Below the pieces are notes generated by a model. That model was not told the DNA's origin and did not search any database. It saw only the letters and a list, made by a program, of their open reading frames with translations. A stretch of 64,000 nt of DNA from Amphibalanus amphitrite (lineage: Eukaryota; Arthropoda; Thecostraca; Balanomorpha; Balanidae), in NCBI RefSeq assembly GCF_019059575.1, contig NW_024882036.1, positions 329,501-393,500 of the forward strand, written 5' to 3'. The stretch's first letter is position 1. Every line of letters begins with the position of its first letter. Below are positions 1-37,000 of the stretch, in pieces. A program made the position numbers and the translations under genes.

Positions 1-1494
1 AATGGCGATAAAATATCTAAATTGTAAAAGTTTCGGCCTGTCTTGAAACGGCCATGTCCTGAGCTTGGTTGAAATTCCTTCACGCATTTAAAAGTAATCG
101 CGAAAAATTAGGGTCTCAAGGGGTCTGGCGTTAACAGTAATAGCCAGACTGCCGAGTGCTGACTGTCCTAGTACCTCCTTCGACCACCAGGTGGCAGGTC
201 GGTCGCCACTCCCTGACCGCCGGCCATCTCTTGCTAACTACGTCCGTTGTAAGGCGGGCGGTGCGTCTGCTGATTGCGAGGTTGGTGCTTCGACCGTTAC
301 AACGCACTGTAAAGGCAATGACGGAGCGGTGAGAATACAATTCAATGAAGATTGATGATGCTTAGGACTCGAGGCTCAGTATCTATGCAGGATACTGTTG
401 AATGAATGCAAGGCTGGATGCAATGAACGAATAACGAAGCAGAGATAAGAAGGGTGTACAGTACGGGCAGTCGCCCGGGGCACGGGTCTCCGCCAGCCGT
501 CCGCTGCTGCTTACGAGTGTACTCACTCACCGCTGGCCCGAGGGCAGATCTCTGTGGTGAGTGGCCAATGACTCGTCAAGGATAGAGGGATTGTGATAGA
601 GGGTGATGGGGATGTCTGACAACGGTGACGCCCATTTACTGATAGCATCCATACAAATGAATCGCGCCGATGCTGGTGTGATGATTTCCATAGTGTTCAC
701 GAATTCACTATAATATTGACCATTGCAAAGTAACGCTAGTAGAACGTAACATAGTGGAACATAGCATAGTAGACCATAACATAATAGTGGTTCCGATTCA
801 ACTCACGTAGCCACGTATACCAGCCCTGGGTTGTGGTGTGCGCTGAGCACCTTTACGGCTGTGTAACATTTGTCTGTTACCATGTCCCCGTTCAGTGGTA
901 ATAGACTCGCGTTTATGACTGTTGGGTCGTGCGTCATAGCCAGTGGGTGGATCCGGCCTGCCTCCCGTCTTTGTGTGTCTGTCTGTTTGCCTGTCTGCGG
1001 TACCGGAGGCGTGGCTTTCTCTCCCCGTTCGTGACATGGGCGGGGTGGTCGCGGCTGTTTGCAACTAGTCCCGACTCGTTTTCGACAATTGCCGGGTCGT
1101 TACTAGAGTGGAAAGTTTCCCAGTCAGGCTGGGCTTTAACATTAGACAGGGTTCTTGATGAATGCTCGGTGCACCCACCGACACTTTCTTAAATGTCTGC
1201 AATAGATGAACTGAGTGAAAACAGGTGTGCGATATTGGACTGAAACTCATCTACTGTTTTGATTGGTGTCTTACTGCGGAACTAGCCAGAAATGACCATG
1301 AAAGTTCACTCCCATTTCACTCACTCCCTGACGTGTCTCCCTCCCTCTATCTTCACCTATATCACATTGTGTTCTCACCCCCTGACCTCTCTCCCTCTCT
1401 CTATGCTTGTACCACAGTATGTGTTTTCCCCTGACCTCTGTGCCTGCTCTGGTCCGAGTATGTGCTCCCCCTGACCCCTTCATTCTCTCCTCAG
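1..1494. other. PKN intron (5' part of window), no gene seen
   Basis: No reading frame here looks real on either strand; the short frames have no recognisable motifs. The last 170 bases (about 1328-1494) are pyrimidine-rich and consist of degenerate repeats of a CTGACC-type branch point, a pyrimidine run and an AG, leading into the HR1b acceptor. Confidence 0.6.
1328..1494 (+). repeat. Degenerate repeated 3' splice-site region before the HR1b exon
   Basis: Four CTGAC motifs, each followed by a pyrimidine run, are spaced about 45-60 bases apart. Two intermediate units end in AGTATGTG followed by T/C-rich sequence and CCCTGACC. The last unit ends in TCTCCTCAG, the acceptor that is used. This looks like an old tandem duplication of the acceptor region. 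Confidence 0.5.
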
Positions 1495-25703
<24,209 letters not shown>

Positions 25704-25860
25704 GTAAGTCCACGGAAACGCCCAAACTGGGCTCTTCATCGGCAGAATGGCCAAGGTAAGTCCACGGAAACGCCCAAACTGGGCTCTACTGCCTACCCAA
25801 TGACAAACGTAAGGTCATGGAAACGCCAAAACTGGGCACGTCGGCAAAATACCAAGGTAT

Positions 25861-28800
25861 GTTCGCGGCCTGCTCATTCTTGGCTCTGATGACATCAAAG
25901 CCAGGGCTGGACCATGCACCGCCAAAGCCGGCATCTTCCATGGAACTGGTAAGCTAGGCATGAAAGTCTATGGGCTAGACGTTTTCTCGGCATTGTCTTG
26001 TTGATGAGTGGTGCGGAGTCGACTTGGCTTTTCCAACAGCTCGAGTTTCTTTCGTTTCTGTGAGGAGTCGTCTCTCAGGGTTGAGATTATTCTGCGTTGT
26101 CTCCAGTCTGTGAGGCAGAATGGGCTAGTTATCCATCAGCGCTCCTCACGATCGCTCCTGAAGCTAAGGTTACTCCTCCCTCCACTAGATGGCAGTATCT
26201 CCACCCCGGCGCGTTTCCCCCCGCCCCGCCCCGCCCCGCCGTTCTCTCACCGCGACCTTGTAAAGCCGCTCACGGCCGCGGCCGGCGGGCTGTCTATTGC
26301 GAGTTCAGCCGAGTGCAATGGACCATGCCCACGCAATGAAACCGCCGCGGGACGACTGAATCTTAGGTTGCGGGATGGCTGAGATCACATCAGATAACGT
26401 TAGGTGGCATTGGGAGTACGGTAGTAATGGTTCGCTTAGGGTGGGGCTTGCTTCGGGGTCAGCCAAAGGGCGAGGATTGTAAACGATAGGGTATTGGATG
26501 CACAACAGCACTCGCATATTAATGCTATGAAGAAGATTGAACGGAAAACCCTGGCTCTGTGATGGTAAATTAATTCTTGAGTACCTCATGTGCAATACAT
26601 ACAAGAAGAGCAGTTCAATTCAGTGGTCAATGCACTGTCTAATTTCGGAGCTACCATCACTAACTGAATTACGGAGCTCTCCCGTATGCCCGCCTCGGCT
26701 GGAGTTATGCCTCTGTTTTGACAGTTCAATCAGAGGAGGTGCGCTCTGATTGTGGTGAGTCACGGCAGCGGGGCAGAGGCTCGGCGCCGGGTGGTTGGTC
26801 AGGGCGGCTGTCGACTGTTGCTCACTGCTATTGTGGGGCAGAGATACTTAGGAAGCGTTGGTCGCAGTCGTCTTGATGAGAATATAAAGGTGACAGAAAC
26901 ACACTTGTCATGTAGAAACAGATGCAGCCCCGAAGTTGGGTGAAATTTATATATCAGACATCTGTCAAAGGGTAGGCAGCCTAGAACAGGGCTCGCTTTT
27001 GTCGTTCATTGCTAGCTTTTGAGACAGAGACAACTGCAATCAGACCAGTGACCATCGATACCGGTGGACGAACTCTAATGAGTGATAAACATGCCGTGGC
27101 CAACTCTCCCCGGTTCGTATCCTTGTCGCTTCTCTTCCTTCCGCACTTATTTTCCCGAGCCGACATATGACCTCTCCTCTCGCGTTGGACCTCAAAGACG
27201 CAGTTTAGCCTATATAAAACACAGTTTCCTGACCATCCCAACCTCTCTTCATTGGTAGCGAGATTAAGATTGGCGCCTATCCATCACTCCACGGACAGAT
27301 AACCTTAGTAGTTGCGCGGGTTCGGGCGTAAATTCTCATCACCGCCTCTCCCGATCCATCAGTTCGTGGGCCGACGGACTGAAGGGCCCCTGATGTGTCT
27401 ATTGAGAGCTGGCTATGACGACGTCATCTCTGGGGTGGGGCTGTGAGCTAGCCCCCGGTTTAACTGGTTACGTCACCGGCAGTGGGCGGGGCCTATTGTC
27501 AACAGAGGTCACGCGGAGGTCACCCGTGGGTCACGTGGTGTGCAGCAAACTGCCCTCAGGCGGGTGGGGAACGTTCAATGATGTGTCATCTAGAGCGGTC
27601 CCCGGGCGGGGACACACGCTATAGGCCGGTTAGCGGTCCGCTCGCTAATGTGGGTAATTGGGGGTTATGACGGGTGGGAGACGCGTGTCACGGCGGGAGG
27701 GGGAGGGGGGTCAGGTCAAGGGTTAGGGGACCGGGTCGGCAGGGTTATGCGGGCGATTATAGTGACATTTACAATAAGCGGGAGTGGTTTCTCACAGACC
27801 GAAAAGAAAGGTTGGATTTGTTATTGCCTCAGATTTGCCGCCTTACTAATGAGTATTGCTTTGAACAAACTTTGATAGTGATATGTATTAGCGATTGGCG
27901 ATAACACAGGTTCTATAACCACTCTCCGAGCTACCTTCAAAAACCTGTCACTTATCTTATGACTTCGCGCTTTGCCCTTTTGCTGCCCGTGGCAACACTA
28001 CACTCAACCCAGCCTGATCCCGTCTGTAATTCCGCGAACATCTTCTCAATGAGCTCCTACGCTCTTCGAAAGTAACACCGCTGCCGCTGTGGCGATCATC
28101 GACAGATAGGCATGATTTGCAACGTAATTATCTGCTAGAGCCTCTGTAACGATTTATTGAGTGTTGAATGATAACTATCTAGAGGCCATCTTGTTCTAAA
28201 TGGTCATATTTTCGTGTCAGTTTCTATCGGACGATAGGCTTTATTTATGGTTATGTGCTAGCTCGGTTTGTTATGATAATGAATAGCCATTAGATTCTGA
28301 GCCCGAGTCTGTTTCTAACTATGGTAATGATGAATGAAGGCGTGAGGAAAAGTCGCACCGTCACGTCTTCAAAGTGGAGTATCTTAGCTATATAGTATCT
28401 CAGACATCTGCACGGGCAGATAACAAGCCTTCTCGCTACTTGGCTGCCACTTTCCAATGCTGACGAGCTAGTTGGCAAGGGCTGGATAATCAGAAAGAAA
28501 TCCCACCCAGTCCAGATGACGATGCCTTTCACGCACTTGAGTTCATTGCTTACTCCATTGGCGCTTCGAGTTGGCCACTGCTCGTTATAAGCTGTCAAGG
28601 CGTGTGTGGATGCATGCTATCAATCCATTTCACAGTTCACGGACCTGGAATACCGAGATAATATCAAAGAGGTCGTGTCGCTCGAGGGAGGTAGATAAGG
28701 GGGGCTTCATCTCCCAGTGCTCTGTCCGGAAAGAGGAGGGAGGGAGACCTTTCCGTCACGTCTGCCCTGACCGAGCTATGACAGGGCTGATGGATTGTCG

Positions 28801-31800
28801 TATACCGTCCTTGCCTTTTCTCACTGGTCGTGCTTCTGTTTATAATATTGTCCCGGGTATGCTTCCCATTCCACTCATCTTGCTCGTTTCCTTCTTCCCG
28901 TATTTGTTTTAAGCGTAACTTGTCCTGTCCATGTTCCGTGTTCTGTCTTCCCTTCCGTTTATCCATGTTCCATTCGCTCCCTGTTTCCGTTTATATCACA
29001 GTGTGCTCCTGTATGACGGACGGCCGATATAATCTGAGATAGAGCTGATGATTTGTGGACCGTCATGGAGCCACTGAACGACAGGCTGACCCAATACCTC
29101 CCTGCCCCAGGCGCCAGTCCCGCCCTGAATACAGACCCGCTCATTGAAATTATCGCGACCGTCTGATTGGCCGACTCATGTGCCCTGTTACACCGGGAGA
29201 TTCTTATCGCTCGCCGGACTTTTGTCGTGCGCGTTCGTGTCTGAAATTAGCCGCTCTAGTGGCATGCCAAGTAGCGTTGGCTCGCTGTAGTCATCCCTGC
29301 TGAACTATGACGAGTGTTTTGTCTATGACGGGTGTCTCTCCCGGCATTATTACGGACGCTGACAGCAGTGGAATTAGCCATTTTACCGCCGGTTTTAATT
29401 TGACCGGGTCAGTGTCGCAATGGACTCGGTCTCGTTTCCATAGGACCTTGGCAAACCCTTTGTTCGATTGTTCCCTGTGAAAGGTGGGTGCGTGCCGGCG
29501 CTCGGCGCCGCTGGCACCCCCGCGGCGGAGATACTGTGACCGCGACGGCGCCCGCGGGGCGATGGGTATCGGGGATGATACATGAACGAGCGGGAGGCTT
29601 CCTTGTCGTCCGGTACCATTTTGTGATTCGGGGGCGGATAGGGGGAGGGAGGAGGTCCATGACGTCATTACAGGTCAAGGCTAGGGGATGTTTAAAGATG
29701 AAAGGTCGTGTCATTGCTGGGGTGCATAAAAACGACGCGGTCTTCAATTGAAATTACGTGGTTTACAAACGAAAACTGCATCCTAGATGCGTTCATTTGC
29801 ATGCTACTTTAGTTGACGGCAAGCCCCCTCTCCATGTCATTACTCACACCTCGAGTGGCCAGCCGTCGCCTCCGGTCCTCATTTGACCTCGACTGGAGCT
29901 GTGCTCGGTGTCACCACCCGTCCACTCAGCGCGGTGACATGTTGACTCCCCTGTCAGAACAGGTGTTGGTCAGAGGTGCCGAGGAGCGTCCCTCCCTCAT
30001 GTGGACTGTTTGACGTCCGAGGGCGTGCGTACTGAAGACGACCGTCCTTGGGATGTAGGTGGATTGTCAGTGGAGGTCTTCAGACCATGGCGCTGCATAT
30101 AGTGGCTAATTATGATCCGTGGCTTCTGCACTGAGTTGGTGCGAGGTCTGTGATAGAACTCATTGCCATTCGTTGCCAATGAGTTACCACACTGTTACGG
30201 TGGATATCAATAACAATGTTTAAGTGCTAGGCGTGATGAAGCTTAAATATTTATTTCTGGTTAAGCCGCTGATTGGCATCACGACGGCGGCGAAAGTGGC
30301 ATTCTCGTTCGTCACGTCCGTCACACAATCAACCGTCACTTCGTGGCTCCGTCACACTGTCTCTGTTTGGTACGTTTGGTAACAGTTTGTCAGTCGGCCG
30401 TCACGGATTTCATTTGGCCGTCACTTTTCGTGACTGAAATCACAAGTCTGGCTCATGAGCGACTGTAGTTACGCATTCGCTGTCTCTATAGGTAATGTAT
30501 AGAAATATAAATATACCTCGTGATGTTGTGAAAGGAATAGGTAGATGACAAAGGATTCTATGGAGTGAGGGATACTCGTAGAACCTTGCAGACAGAAGAA
30601 ATAGCAGAGTAAGAGAGAAAAGGGCCCACCAGGACTGAAACTTCCCAGCACATATAGCGTAGAATGTGTAGCCCCCTCGCCGTGCGTCGCTGCGGCTCTG
30701 AGCAGTGGCCTGAGCGGCGACACCCCGCCCGGTGGGTACACACACCGGCCTCCGCGGTACTGCGTGACCGGAGTAGGGAAGCGGCTCTCTACTGCTGCTG
30801 CTGCGTTCTGCTGGAGCATTCTATCGAGAATGTCTCGGTTGAATGATACATTTTGAGGCAAACATCCCAACCGTCTATTGGGGTGTTGCAGTGCTGTGCT
30901 GTATTTTTGTGCTTTCTACTGATACTTTCTACCACTTTGCTGCAGTCCTCTACCGTGCACGGACCATACTCGTTTCATTCCATATTTAGGACTCCATGTC
31001 ACCATGGGGCAGGATAGGCGAAATTTCTCTAGTATGAATCACGTTCTGTGAATTTCTCAGCCTCTGCGAATTATCCGTGCGAGAACTCTGATTGTGACAG
31101 ATTTACTTCATGGCTGCACGGTTTGATTGATAGTCGAAGTCACGAACCACGAATGAACCAAGAGCCGAGTCTGTTCTTAGCGCAAGAACCTAGACCGTTC
31201 TTATTGCTGGTATTGCCGGACTGACCGACAGACCAGCCGCGTTTTAATCTTTCCGTGCTGTCCACCGTCACTTTCTCTTAGGGTCGCTCGCTGTACTCCC
31301 CACCTCGGCTTGCTGGCTGGCTGGTTGGCTTGCTAGATAATAAGACCGGCTGAGCGATCAACTCGGCCGAGACGGAGCGAGGGGTGCGGAGAGGAAATAT
31401 AGCAAGTTTCGGGGAACGGGAGCGGGTGGCCCAGGCGAAAGTAGTTGAATCCTGATACCGGCCACCCAGAGGTATTGGATGTGCAGGGTAGATCAGCATG
31501 GAGCCGACTGCCCCCTGGTAAATTTTAGACATCTGATTCGCCTACTTCAACGCGGAGAATAGGGCAGTGGAAACCATTATATGAGTCCAGGCTGTACTGT
31601 CAGTCCTTCTGTTTGTGGTCTCATTGGCACCGCTCTGTCTCGCAACACTGCTTTTTAAGCCAGGCTATAACGTCTCCACCAGTGTTCGGGAACCCCTCTC
31701 TCGCTGTTGTTGGCCAGTAGCTGTCTGGAAGCGGGCAACAGAAGGCGGGGAAACCAGAGTTACCGACTCTCGTAAACTGGCCGGTCAATAACGGCAGACC

Positions 31801-32652
31801 TGATTGGCCCACGGTGGAAATGGGTACCGATCTTCGTTAGGAGGAGCTTCGAATTTAGAACCGTGACGCAAGAGGGACTTTGGACGCTAAGCTACTTTCG
31901 TTCTCATTTGGTCCAGATCTCGAGCCTTTTCATGTCAAAGCCAGTGTTCATGCATGTCGTTTCGGATTTTTTTTTTCTTATTCGTTATCAAGCAACTCAG
32001 AAGTTTTGCAACATGTTTATTTTATTCATGCAGTTGAATTTCGGATTTCATACAGCCAGTTTTACAGAACACCCAAAATTGACATATTTTTGCAATGTCA
32101 GAACGGCTCAGGACAGATTAACCCAGTCTAACTGTGTTATTCTCAACACCCATACTAATCTCAACCAGTCCTTCCCGTCAGATTAAACGGCCGAAATAAC
32201 CGGAACTTGCACCTTTGCTTTTCAAATTTCACTACACAGCTGCGTCAGCTGGCTCTCCTGCATAAAGCTGCGTTTCACCGGCGATTTTTTCGGTGTCTGG
32301 TGTGCGGTGAAACGCCCGTGTGCAACTCTGCATCACGTAATGCAACATCACGCTGAACGAGAGCCGGCGTGCGCGTCTTTAGAGGGAGGGGCTGCCTCCC
32401 AGAGGAGAAATTGGTGAGCCTCGGTATTAGCTCGCGGCACCGTCTGCTTTTTTTCTGGACACGACGTGAAACGAGTAGAAATGGGCACGGTGGAACCTGG
32501 TGGAAATGAGAACAAACATTAGTGGATAAATGATGGTGGGTCGTGTGCCGTGAGATGTTAAACAGAGTCCGAAATACTGGGCCACGGTTCTGTCATTGTC
32601 TAGATGAGTCTGTCGGCTGCTCAAGTAAATGATGGCTTTACGCGGGTGGCTC
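25861..32652. other. Long PKN intron, first part, no gene seen
   Basis: Nearly 7 kb without a supported frame. It includes a GC-box-like run near 26218-26240, a perfect TGACGTCA at 29660-29667, GTCAC-rich sequence at 30295-30430, and scattered short frames with no motif. I found no kinase-domain exon (no GxGxxG, HRDLK/YRDLK or DFG sequence). Confidence 0.5.
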
Positions 32653-32654
32653 TA

Positions 32655-34011
32655 CAGGGTGTCTCAAAAGTTCGTTTACAGGTACCAGCCATGCTTTTTT
32701 GTCAATAATTCTGAATCAACAAGAAATTAACAGTCGAAATTTTGCATGGGCATTGGTAACAACCTTCCTCAAGCAGCTTCATTGTTTTCAAGCGCATTCG
32801 ACCCTTCATGAGCTCACAAAAAGGGTTCACCTCTGACCATGGATCAGGCATGAAAATGGAGGTCGCATACTCGGGTCGGCTGAGAAACTCTGCTTCACGA
32901 GTAATGGGAATGGTTAGGTCGGAAATGACACATGGCAAAGTGTCGGCGAGGATGAGTACAACATGATGGTCATCTAATAAAAACGGTGGCTAAAATTTTT
33001 GAAGGACAAAACCATGCGAGACTAACAGCGCTTTGAACGACCCTTGTACCGCAGCAGACTCGTGCTCCGGAAAGCAGCTGAAAATGCAGTCCTAACTATT
33101 GAAAACTGACTAGAAGCTCACAGACAGAGGTTACCCAGTTTCAAAAATTGCAGGTCATCATAAAATAAAGACAAAATATCATTTAGAATTGTTTATAATA
33201 TCTATAACGCTAAATTTTGAGGGAAAATAATGCGAAAATCGTCAATGCCGAGGACAAATGACCCTCCAAAAGTGTCAATTAATGTAAAGTTTTATCTAAC
33301 GAAGTTTCAAGAGGCAGATCTGGAGCAAATAGCTTTCTTTTACACACAAAATCCGGACAAAACCGCACGATGGACAGGTTTTGGCCGTTTACAAAGCAGA
33401 ACCTCTCCTGAGGAAAACACTCCGGAACCCAGCGAAGGTCTTGGCATTGGGAATGACGAGCGTTCGGGATTTGCAAAATTTGCAAAATGTGTCTAAGAAA
33501 CAGATGGCCGACACATTCTGCTACGATATGCTGCGAAAAATTTGCCCCTGGCACTTCCCATTTGTTCAGGAATGGGGTTGTTTTGAAAAGGAAAATGGTG
33601 CTTGGGAAGTCGGCGCCAGTCATTCATGAAGGAGTTAGCGCCAGAGAAGACCTACAAAATACTCACGGATGGTGTCGATGCAAGCTGTCGGCTTTCAGGG
33701 AGAAGCGGATGTTGCCGGGGAGCTCGTCAAACCTAAATCCGACGCAGAAACTGCAGGGGATTCCCCTACAAGAGCTTGAAAACTGGTAACCTTTTATCAG
33801 CCTCCGGCAGCTGACGGAGTGACGAAAATCGGTATGGGCAAATATTTTTGGAGATACAGCAAAGGGTTTGGTTTCCAACCTTCCGAATCAGTTGTCAAAG
33901 CATGCATATTTGTCTAGTGTACACACGGACACCAAAACCTTAGATTTTTGGCAGGTTCTTATATGCTTTATTGACATGGGAAATGTGTAAACGAACTTTT
34001 GAGACACCCTG
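32655..34011. mobile_element. Tc1/mariner-type inverted-repeat element, 1357 bp, non-autonomous or decayed
   Basis: The element begins CAGGGTGTCTCAAAAGTT (then CGTTTAC) and ends with the exact 25-base complement at 33987-34011. TA borders both sides (32653-32654 and 34012-34013). The interior has frames up to about 114 codons on both strands (33230-33629), but none shows a recognisable transposase motif, so it is called by its ends only. Confidence 0.8.
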
Positions 34012-34013
34012 TA

Positions 34014-37000
34014 AAGCAAAAATCAATGAACTATTTCTTCGTTGAAACTGTAAATGCGCTAGATTTATATCTAGGTATCATTACACCAACTGGATCAGCA
34101 TCATAACATCCCATGGATACTTTGGCTTCTCCAAGCCTCGTAAACAGTTCGAGATATCCGGCAACTCCGTGAGTCAATCTCAGATGCATGCCGCCGAGCC
34201 CGTCACGTCATGAATCTTATGAGATACGCCGGCGCCGTCTGCACGGTCTGCAGGACCTCCATCTGGGTCTAGGTCGATCCACAGTGACCCAGAGAGGGTG
34301 TCAGTGTCAGCCCGGCCTCTGCCGGCCGCTCCCCTAGACGGACGGGCTCTGGAGACAGGAGGTGATATACCATCTAACCGGCGGCGCTGTGAGGTATTAT
34401 CGGGCCAGTGGTGGTATGATTTATCGCTGGTACTGGTGACAGCCGCGGACGGTGAGGATATTACGAATGGCTACCTAGCTGATAGGAGATGAGCGGTCGG
34501 TTTTGTTCAGTTAGGGGTTGTTCTGATGGCCTCCGGAATGGTTTTGGTTTTGGTAGACGAGAGGGTACCTATATTTTGGCAGTATCACATGAAGACGTAA
34601 AGTGCTTTACATTCAGCCTTTCTTCTTTTACTACATAATTCCGTCCACGAAGTGAAACATGCATGGCTTGTGTTTTGTTTCCTCTGGTGGCATTATCATG
34701 TCACGTCTGGACATCTCTTCAAAGCACAATGGATAAAACCGTATCTTCTTCAGTCTCATCCCCCATTCCGACCTTTGTGACACGTCTGGCCTCCTGTCGT
34801 TAGCTGTGTCTCGGCGGTGCCAATTTCGGCAGTACCGTGACCGATCCGGCGTGTCGCGGCGGTGGACCGGGGTCGTACGTCGCCGTGACCTTGACACCTT
34901 TATACGGTCGCCGGGGGAGGAGGGGGAGGGGGGGTAGAGTGGCCGTATCCAATGAATGGGGTCTCGCTTTGACCAGAGTATTCACGGCTCATAGGCGTTA
35001 ATCGATCCACGCGGCTAGTTTTAAAGCCCGTGGGGTGATTGGTAAGATTTGTGACAATGCGAGACGGTGCCAATTGTGACCGCGGTAAATATTTACCTTG
35101 AGCCCGTACTGGGAAGTTATTTTTCGGATTGCGGCTGGTTGTCTGCCCTTCAAAACCAGTAGCGCTACTGGAAATATTGGAGGACAAATGAGCGTCGATT
35201 TTCCTGTAGATAGACGATAAGGTTATACGAAATGTGCAGGCCGAATTAGCTATTGTGCTTAATTGCGTGACATCCTATCCTCCATTCTTGCTACCCGTAC
35301 CATTCCCCTCATGTTCGCCCGCCCACCTATACCCTTACATAAGTTATTGTCCACCTATCCTGGCAGCCGTAACCAGGCGTTTGTATCGTGAGGCCCGTAT
35401 CGTGACGTGATGTCGTGAGGCCCGTGTCGTAGCCTGTCAGTAGTGGGTGAGGCCATGTCGGCCGCAGACCCACCGCACTGCAGCGGTGACGCGTCAGTCT
35501 CCCCCCCCCCCCCCGGCTGACATTGGTTCTGTCTTTTGTCACTGTAGTACCTATTTCACTCCATCACGGCTACCGCCTTTTGCTGTCACTGCTAATTCCT
35601 GAACCAAATTGGCTTCTGTCTCATGTAACGTCGGCTACTGTTCAATATCTTGCTTGCTAAAGACATGCACCACATCGGCTTCTATCCCGTGCCGTCCAAG
35701 CCTACTTGCCTAGCCTACTTGGGATGCTTTCCACAAAGACTAAGTCCTTTCATCCTACACGATCATCTCGCTGTCTGCTCGAATGGCCCAATTGGTGCTG
35801 AACGAAACAGCCCATGTAGGGTAGGAGAGGGGAGGGAGGGGGGACCACCGAGCGAGTCGCAAGGACACTCGTGATGATTGATGACGAGTGACGCCGTCAC
35901 ACGAGCATATAGCTTTGTGACAGCGCTATGGCTTTGTGACAGGGCTATGGCTCTGTGACACCGTGCCGGATGGGGCGGTTTTTACAGAGAGCTGCAGTTG
36001 CGACTGAGCGACCCGGCGTTTTTGGTGGCGTCTTTGTGTTGCAATGCGGAGCGGATTGAGTTGTATGGCGCGGAGCGGGTGGGTGGTTATTGTGGCGGAA
36101 TGCGGATGGGATTTGTCGTCAGTCGTCCGTGTGTGGGTGGGGAAAAACTCTGCCCTCCGCAAGAAGGGCGTAAGGGACGCTGCCATTATTGTGAGAGCGT
36201 CATAAAGCGATTAGTTTTCTGCTAGGTATGAAATTCATTGACTTGTTTTGTTTAAGGTGGCGCTGTAAGACTCGATTTCATAGCATCGAAATTTCCACCA
36301 AAGTGGACGTTAAATTTACTTTCCTGTTACTAAGACATGCCTTAGATAACAACACAAAGACGACGATTTGTTCACCGCTGCCCGAGCGACAGACTCGGCT
36401 CCCCTCCCGTTTTCCCACTGCGTTCCTTGACTTCCCACGACTCTGAGCGTTACTCGTGACGCGTGACGCGTACTCGTGACGGCCGGCGGCACGCGCGCGC
36501 CGCTGAGTGACGGTCCGAAAGTAACGCTCGGGGTAACGGACTGTGACGCTGGGTGACGGACTGTGTCAGGAAAGTGACCGATCGACGTCCGTTGGCGGCT
36601 GGGGTCTCCTGGAGGTGACGACGGAGGTGGTAGGATCTGGCCTCCCGACGATGGTGGCTCGGTGGCTATTTCTATCTGATAGACATAAGCTGGAAATACA
36701 TAAAAAGCTTTTTTAGAAACCGTGTTTACCAAAAGCTCAGTTTCTGCGACGGGTAGATTCTCGTTCGGTGGCCGTTCCATTCCGGGTCGGTAGAAGTGGG
36801 ATGATTCTACTGTAAAGTGCCCACCGCCTTTCTACTGCCGTTTGTAAATCGTAGTTAACCTAACTGCAGTGACCACACTGAGGGACTTATACCACCGACT
36901 ATCTATGGCTATACGGCAGTGACTACACTCCCCTGACTCCATCCCTTCCCCTCCATCCGCCCCAGTTCACGTGTGACCGCTATCAGCTCTCGATCGACTG

